Below, piece after piece: positions 60,331 to 64,000 of a stretch of 64,000 nt of DNA. A program made the position numbers and the translations under genes. The stretch is taken from the NCBI GenBank assembly GCA_964613455.1, contig CAZTGS010000004.1:1-64000 (forward strand). The letters run 5' to 3'. This DNA comes from SCGC-AAA076-P13 sp964613455. Its GTDB lineage: Bacteria; Pseudomonadota; Gammaproteobacteria; Magnimaribacterales; D2472. The notes under the pieces were generated by a model. That model was not told the DNA's origin. It did not search any database and saw only the letters and a program-made list of their open reading frames with translations. Within the stretch, counting starts at the first letter, position 1, and each line of letters begins with the position of its first letter.

Positions 60331-61786
60331 TTTTTATAATCGATATTATTAATAGTAAATTTATAAGTAGCAATGGTACAGAAAAAATTACCATAATCCA
60401 CTTAAAAGAATCAACTCCTCCAATAAACATTAGTAATGTAGGCTGAATTACTAATAAAAGAGCATATATCAGCCTTAAATTTGATGAACTTTCAGTTTCA
60501 GATGACTTCATTGAGGCATTAGCAAGTACATAAGATGACGAATCATATGTGGTGCATAAAAATATTATGCAAATAACACCAAAGCCTATTAATAAAAATT
60601 TGCTATATTCAAGAGAGCCAATAGTCTCAACAATAAGCTCTTCCCTAGTCATTATTTTATTTTCTATAAGAAAGGGTGAATTTAGGATATTTGTCTCAAA
60701 TAGACTTATTGATAAATTCGAAAGGATAGACATACTAAATATACAACCAAAACTGCCTATCAAAATAGTTCCCAGAATAACCTGTCTTAAACTTTTACCA
60801 TTTGAGATGTTGACTATAAAAGCACCTACCATTGGAGCAAGTGCCATCCACCATGCCCAGTAAAAAACGCTCCAATCTTTACTAATGACTGTCCCTGTTT
60901 TAACACTAAGTTCTGGATATTTTGAAATAAGAAAACCAAAAGATTCATATGAGTTTATTAATATATATTTAGTAGGACCTAATATTAGAATAAGCACCAA
61001 AAAAAACATTACTAAAAAAATATTTAAATTACTGAGTTTTTTTATACCCTTATCTATCCCAAGATATGCACTAGTAGCAAAAATAGATAAGCAAAAAATA
61101 ATCGTAATAATATCAAGCTGAGCAGTTCTCTCAATTAAAAAAATTTTTGAAATAATTGTAGATATTAACGGAAATGAGAGTCCTAAACCTACACCCGCTC
61201 CGCATAAAATCGCACCTATAAATAACGTATCAAATACAATCTCACTAAATTTATTTTTAGAATTAAAGATTCCAGAAAATGTTAATTTTGTTTTTGGGTT
61301 TATTGTTAGAGCCAATGAAAAAGCTATTGCTGGGAGGCAGTAGATCGCCCAAGCTGTAAAAGACCAATGAAATAAAGGATAGGCTCTAGAATAACGTAAA
61401 ACTTCAGCTTGATCAGAATCATTAGTATTTAAAACATTATAGTAATCAATCCATTCCACTGTTGCCCAATATAACAAAGCTGCTCCAATACCAGCTGCAA
61501 AAAGCATAGATCCCCATGAGAAGAAAGAATAAATTTCTTTATTATTTATATCAACTTGAATAGATCCATATTTAGACAAGGAAATAAATATTAAAAATAA
61601 AAATACAAAAAGACTACCGTACATATATGTACTCTCAAAAGTAGTAGAAAGTTGACCATAAATTTTACTAAGAGTTACAGCACTTCCTATTGGATCTGAA
61701 AGAACATATATTGAGAGAACTATTGATAGTACAATTGTTATCGTAATTACAGTTTTATTCCATTCAGTACTTATTTTAGAAAACAT
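60305..61786 (-). CDS. BCCT-family transporter (betaine/carnitine/choline type)
   Basis: This 493-residue protein has about 12 spans. The substrate-box region reads FAAGIGAALLYWATVEW at about 97-112, where typical betaine carriers have GIGLVFWGVAEP. LFHWSFTAWAIYCLPA and VFYWAWWMALAPMVGAFI follow, the latter with the Trp-rich substrate box. It probably imports a trimethylammonium or sulfonium compound by sodium symport. Its ATG (complement of 61784-61786) abuts the ATG of the divergent gene with no spacer. The C-terminal cytosolic tail is short, suggesting no osmosensing. Confidence 0.9.
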   Translation of the reverse strand: MFSKISTEWNKTVITITIVLSIVLSIYVLSDPIGSAVTLSKIYGQLSTTFESTYMYGSLFVFLFLIFISLSKYGSIQVDINNKEIYSFFSWGSMLFAAGIGAALLYWATVEWIDYYNVLNTNDSDQAEVLRYSRAYPLFHWSFTAWAIYCLPAIAFSLALTINPKTKLTFSGIFNSKNKFSEIVFDTLFIGAILCGAGVGLGLSFPLISTIISKIFLIERTAQLDIITIIFCLSIFATSAYLGIDKGIKKLSNLNIFLVMFFLVLILILGPTKYILINSYESFGFLISKYPELSVKTGTVISKDWSVFYWAWWMALAPMVGAFIVNISNGKSLRQVILGTILIGSFGCIFSMSILSNLSISLFETNILNSPFLIENKIMTREELIVETIGSLEYSKFLLIGFGVICIIFLCTTYDSSSYVLANASMKSSETESSSNLRLIYALLLVIQPTLLMFIGGVDSFKWIMVIFSVPLLLINLLLIISIIKNVYRIKKS

Positions 61787-63754
61787 ATGTCAGAGAATAT
61801 TTTTATTAAAAATGCGCTAAAAAAGGCGCTTGAATTGTTAAATAATAATAGTCTAAATGAGGCCGCTGAACAACTTAATACAATTCTTCAAAAAGATTCT
61901 CAAAATATTGAAGCATTGACTCTGTTAATTCAAATCTCTATTAAGCAAAGCAATCCTCGTGAAGCTTTAAAAATAAATAAATTATTGCTATCAGTTCTTC
62001 CAGAAAACAAAGAATATTTGGAACAGATTGTAAAAATATATAAATATCTTAGCGATAACTTAAATTATATTAAGTCTTTAGAGAATCTTCATAATATTCA
62101 TCCCACAATTGAAACTGCAAGAGAGCTATCAAATCAGTATCTTAATAATAATGACGAAGAACAAGCTAACGAAATTATCCAGAGCTTTTTTGAAAAAAAT
62201 AAAAATTATGCGGATTTATATAAAGGGATAAGACATGCAAAATCTGGCAGATTAAAATTAGCAGAAGAATGTTATAAAAAAGTACTATCCAAAGATAAAA
62301 ATAATGTAGATGCATTGAGACTTCTAGGATTGGTTGCTTATCGATTGAAAAATTACAATGTTGCAGAAAAATTATTTATTAATTCACTTCAATTAAATCC
62401 TTACTTTTCACTTGCCTGGGATAACCTAGCTAAACTTTATAGAATTCAAAATAAGTTATCTAAATCCATACCAGCATTTGAAAACCTAATTAAATTGGAT
62501 TCTAATAATTTTGAAGCTCTTGTTTCTTTGGGAACAATTTATACAAAACTAGCCAGATATGATGATGGGATAGACTCCTACAAGAAAGCACTTTTAATAA
62601 ATCCTAATAATGCACGAGTTTATTTGAGTTTAGGGCATGTTCTCAAAACACTTGGTAGAAGAGATGAATGCGAAAAGGCTTATGAAGATGCAATCAAACA
62701 CTTTTATTTGTCTGGAGAGGCATATTGGAGTTTAGCTAATCTAAAAACTTATATGTTTTCTGATGATCAAATTAAAAATATGGAAAATGCTCTTCAGGAA
62801 GATATGCATCCTGATGAGTTAATTCAAATGCACTTCGCCCTTGGTAAGGCATATGAATCGAGAAAAGACTACGCTGCCTCTTTTAATAATTATCAAAAAG
62901 GTAATTGGAATCAGCGAAAAAAAATTGATTACAATTCAGAAAATCAAAAAATATCAACCGACGAACAGATTGATTTTTTTACAACTAATAGAGATTTGTT
63001 GAATAAGCATGTTGGGCATTCTGCTTCAGACCCAATTTTTATCTTGGGTCTCCCAAGAGCAGGTTCCACTCTCATCGAACAAATTCTTTCATCCCATTCT
63101 CAGATCGAAGGTACCCAAGAGCTCCCAAACATACTAACAACTTCAAAAAAAATTAGAATGCAAAATGAAACAGTTGGTTATCCACAAAATATTTTAAATT
63201 TATCAAATAATGAGTTTATAAAATTAGGTAAAGACTACATAGAAGACACAAGATGGGCGAGATCATCAAAACCATTTTTTATCGACAAGATGCCCAATAA
63301 CTTTTTTCATATAGGACTTATAAAGCTTATTTTGCCTAATGCAAAAATTATTGACGCTAGAAGAAATCCTTTAGATGGTTGTTTTAGTTGCTTTAAACAA
63401 TATTTTGCAAAAGGCCAGCATTTTACCTACGACTTAGATGATATAGCTCGATACTATAAGGATTACCTGAGATTGATGGATTTTTGGAATAGTCTTTATC
63501 CCGATGCTATTTATACGGCTCAATATGAGCATATAATTAGCAATCCTGAGACTGAAATTAAGAGCTTGTTGAAGTACTGTAACGTTGATTTTGAAGATAG
63601 TTGCTTGGAATTTTATAAATCTAATAGGCCTGTAAAGACAGCTAGTTCCGAACAAGTAAGACAGCCTATATATAAATCTGGACTAGATTATTGGAAAAAT
63701 TACTCAGATAATCTAACAATACTTACAAACCATTTTCTGGACACAAATGAATAA
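61787..63754 (+). CDS. TPR-repeat protein with C-terminal sulfotransferase domain
   Basis: This 655-residue protein has TPR repeats from about 10 to 380 (for example NNVDALRLLGLVAYRLKNYN and NFEALVSLGTIYTKLARYDDG). A sulfotransferase domain starts near 415, with the 5'-PAPS loop FILGLPRAGSTLIEQILSSH and the 3'-phosphate site KIIDARRNPLDGCFSCF. It may sulfate a peptide, sugar or lipid; TPRs would bind the acceptor, as in proteins of this type common in marine bacteria. There is no signal peptide. The start codon is directly adjacent to the divergent BCCT start. The next gene overlaps its end by 8 nt. Confidence 0.88.
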   Translation: MSENIFIKNALKKALELLNNNSLNEAAEQLNTILQKDSQNIEALTLLIQISIKQSNPREALKINKLLLSVLPENKEYLEQIVKIYKYLSDNLNYIKSLENLHNIHPTIETARELSNQYLNNNDEEQANEIIQSFFEKNKNYADLYKGIRHAKSGRLKLAEECYKKVLSKDKNNVDALRLLGLVAYRLKNYNVAEKLFINSLQLNPYFSLAWDNLAKLYRIQNKLSKSIPAFENLIKLDSNNFEALVSLGTIYTKLARYDDGIDSYKKALLINPNNARVYLSLGHVLKTLGRRDECEKAYEDAIKHFYLSGEAYWSLANLKTYMFSDDQIKNMENALQEDMHPDELIQMHFALGKAYESRKDYAASFNNYQKGNWNQRKKIDYNSENQKISTDEQIDFFTTNRDLLNKHVGHSASDPIFILGLPRAGSTLIEQILSSHSQIEGTQELPNILTTSKKIRMQNETVGYPQNILNLSNNEFIKLGKDYIEDTRWARSSKPFFIDKMPNNFFHIGLIKLILPNAKIIDARRNPLDGCFSCFKQYFAKGQHFTYDLDDIARYYKDYLRLMDFWNSLYPDAIYTAQYEHIISNPETEIKSLLKYCNVDFEDSCLEFYKSNRPVKTASSEQVRQPIYKSGLDYWKNYSDNLTILTNHFLDTNE

Positions 63755-64000
63755 ATTTGATTACCCCAAACTTCAACGAGTAGATACTGATATTGGTAGG
63801 CATTATTTAGATTCAAACAACAATCATGTTCCAAGTGTAACGACTGTTTTATCAGGTACCTCTCAAAGTAAAGTTGGTATTGATCAATGGAGGCAAAGAG
63901 TTGGAGATATAGAGGCTGATAGAGTTATCAAACAGAGTACGGATATCGGTACTGCTGTTCACGAGTCGATTGAAAAATACCTAAATGATGAAGAGTGGGA
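63747..64000 (+). CDS. PD-(D/E)XK-type nuclease, MGME1-like (3' end outside window)
   Basis: An open frame starts at ATG 63747, within the last codons of the TPR-sulfotransferase gene (8-nt overlap), and runs to the window edge. The 84 visible residues include RHYLDSNNNHVPSVTTVLSG, DQWRQRVGDIEADRVI and STDIGTAVHESIEKYL. This matches the N-terminal part of RecB-like/MGME1-like single-strand exonucleases, where the His-containing helix precedes the catalytic residues. Such genes occur in marine bacteria and phages. The role is probably DNA end processing. The catalytic core is not visible here. Confidence 0.8.
   Translation, partial: MNKFDYPKLQRVDTDIGRHYLDSNNNHVPSVTTVLSGTSQSKVGIDQWRQRVGDIEADRVIKQSTDIGTAVHESIEKYLNDEEW

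Overview
The window is strongly AT-rich, gene-dense chromosomal DNA. It looks like a streamlined marine gammaproteobacterium, with SAR86-like bacteria as my best guess. The pointers are the ftsK-lolA-crcB-serS order, a PhoB/PhoR pair, a complete type II secretion operon, TonB-dependent receptors, a PA3286/FabH2-like condensing enzyme and many TTG/GTG starts in tightly packed genes. This placement is inferred from gene content and composition, because I could run no search. I saw no integrase, IS element, CRISPR array or rRNA.

Positions 1-12.5k: the tail of rpmG (bL33); a CinA-like/nucleotidyltransferase fusion; a secreted alpha/beta hydrolase; a photolyase-related protein that seems to have lost its Fe-S ligands; a PhoD-like phosphatase; tRNA-Gly(TCC) between two related lipoprotein genes; and a leftward operon (acyl-CoA ligase, gamma-glutamyltranspeptidase, a 29-residue membrane protein, prepilin peptidase). 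A divergent acyl-CoA ligase follows.

Positions 12.6-30.7k are dominated by phosphorus and secretion. phoB-phoR is followed by gspC-D-E-F-G-H-I-J-K-L-M, then a PiT phosphate transporter, PPK2, a Ppx-like phosphatase, a TetR regulator, a porin-like protein and a secreted beta-propeller phytase. With the PhoD-like phosphatase at 3.7k and the glycerophosphodiesterase at 34.5k, this suggests uptake, storage and extracellular release of phosphate, with the type II system as the plausible export route. No convincing Pho box was found.

Positions 30.6-47.9k: epoxide hydrolase, DedA, HIT, an MFS carrier and an acyltransferase. Next comes a nitrogen block (amt, a 60-residue ORF, tandem terminators, amt-glnK-outer-membrane protein) carrying two near-consensus sigma-54 promoters. 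After it lie a short-chain dehydrogenase, an AcuI/YhdH-like reductase, trxB and ftsK-lolA-crcB-serS.

Positions 47.9-64k: an Oar-like TonB receptor, a 2OG-Fe(II) oxygenase, a nucleoside transporter, TspO, a FabH2-like enzyme, two hydrolases, a second TonB receptor, a third hydrolase, a BCCT carrier whose start codon abuts that of a divergent TPR-sulfotransferase, and the start of a PD-(D/E)XK nuclease. Several tiny single-span membrane proteins sit tightly coupled to larger genes throughout the window.
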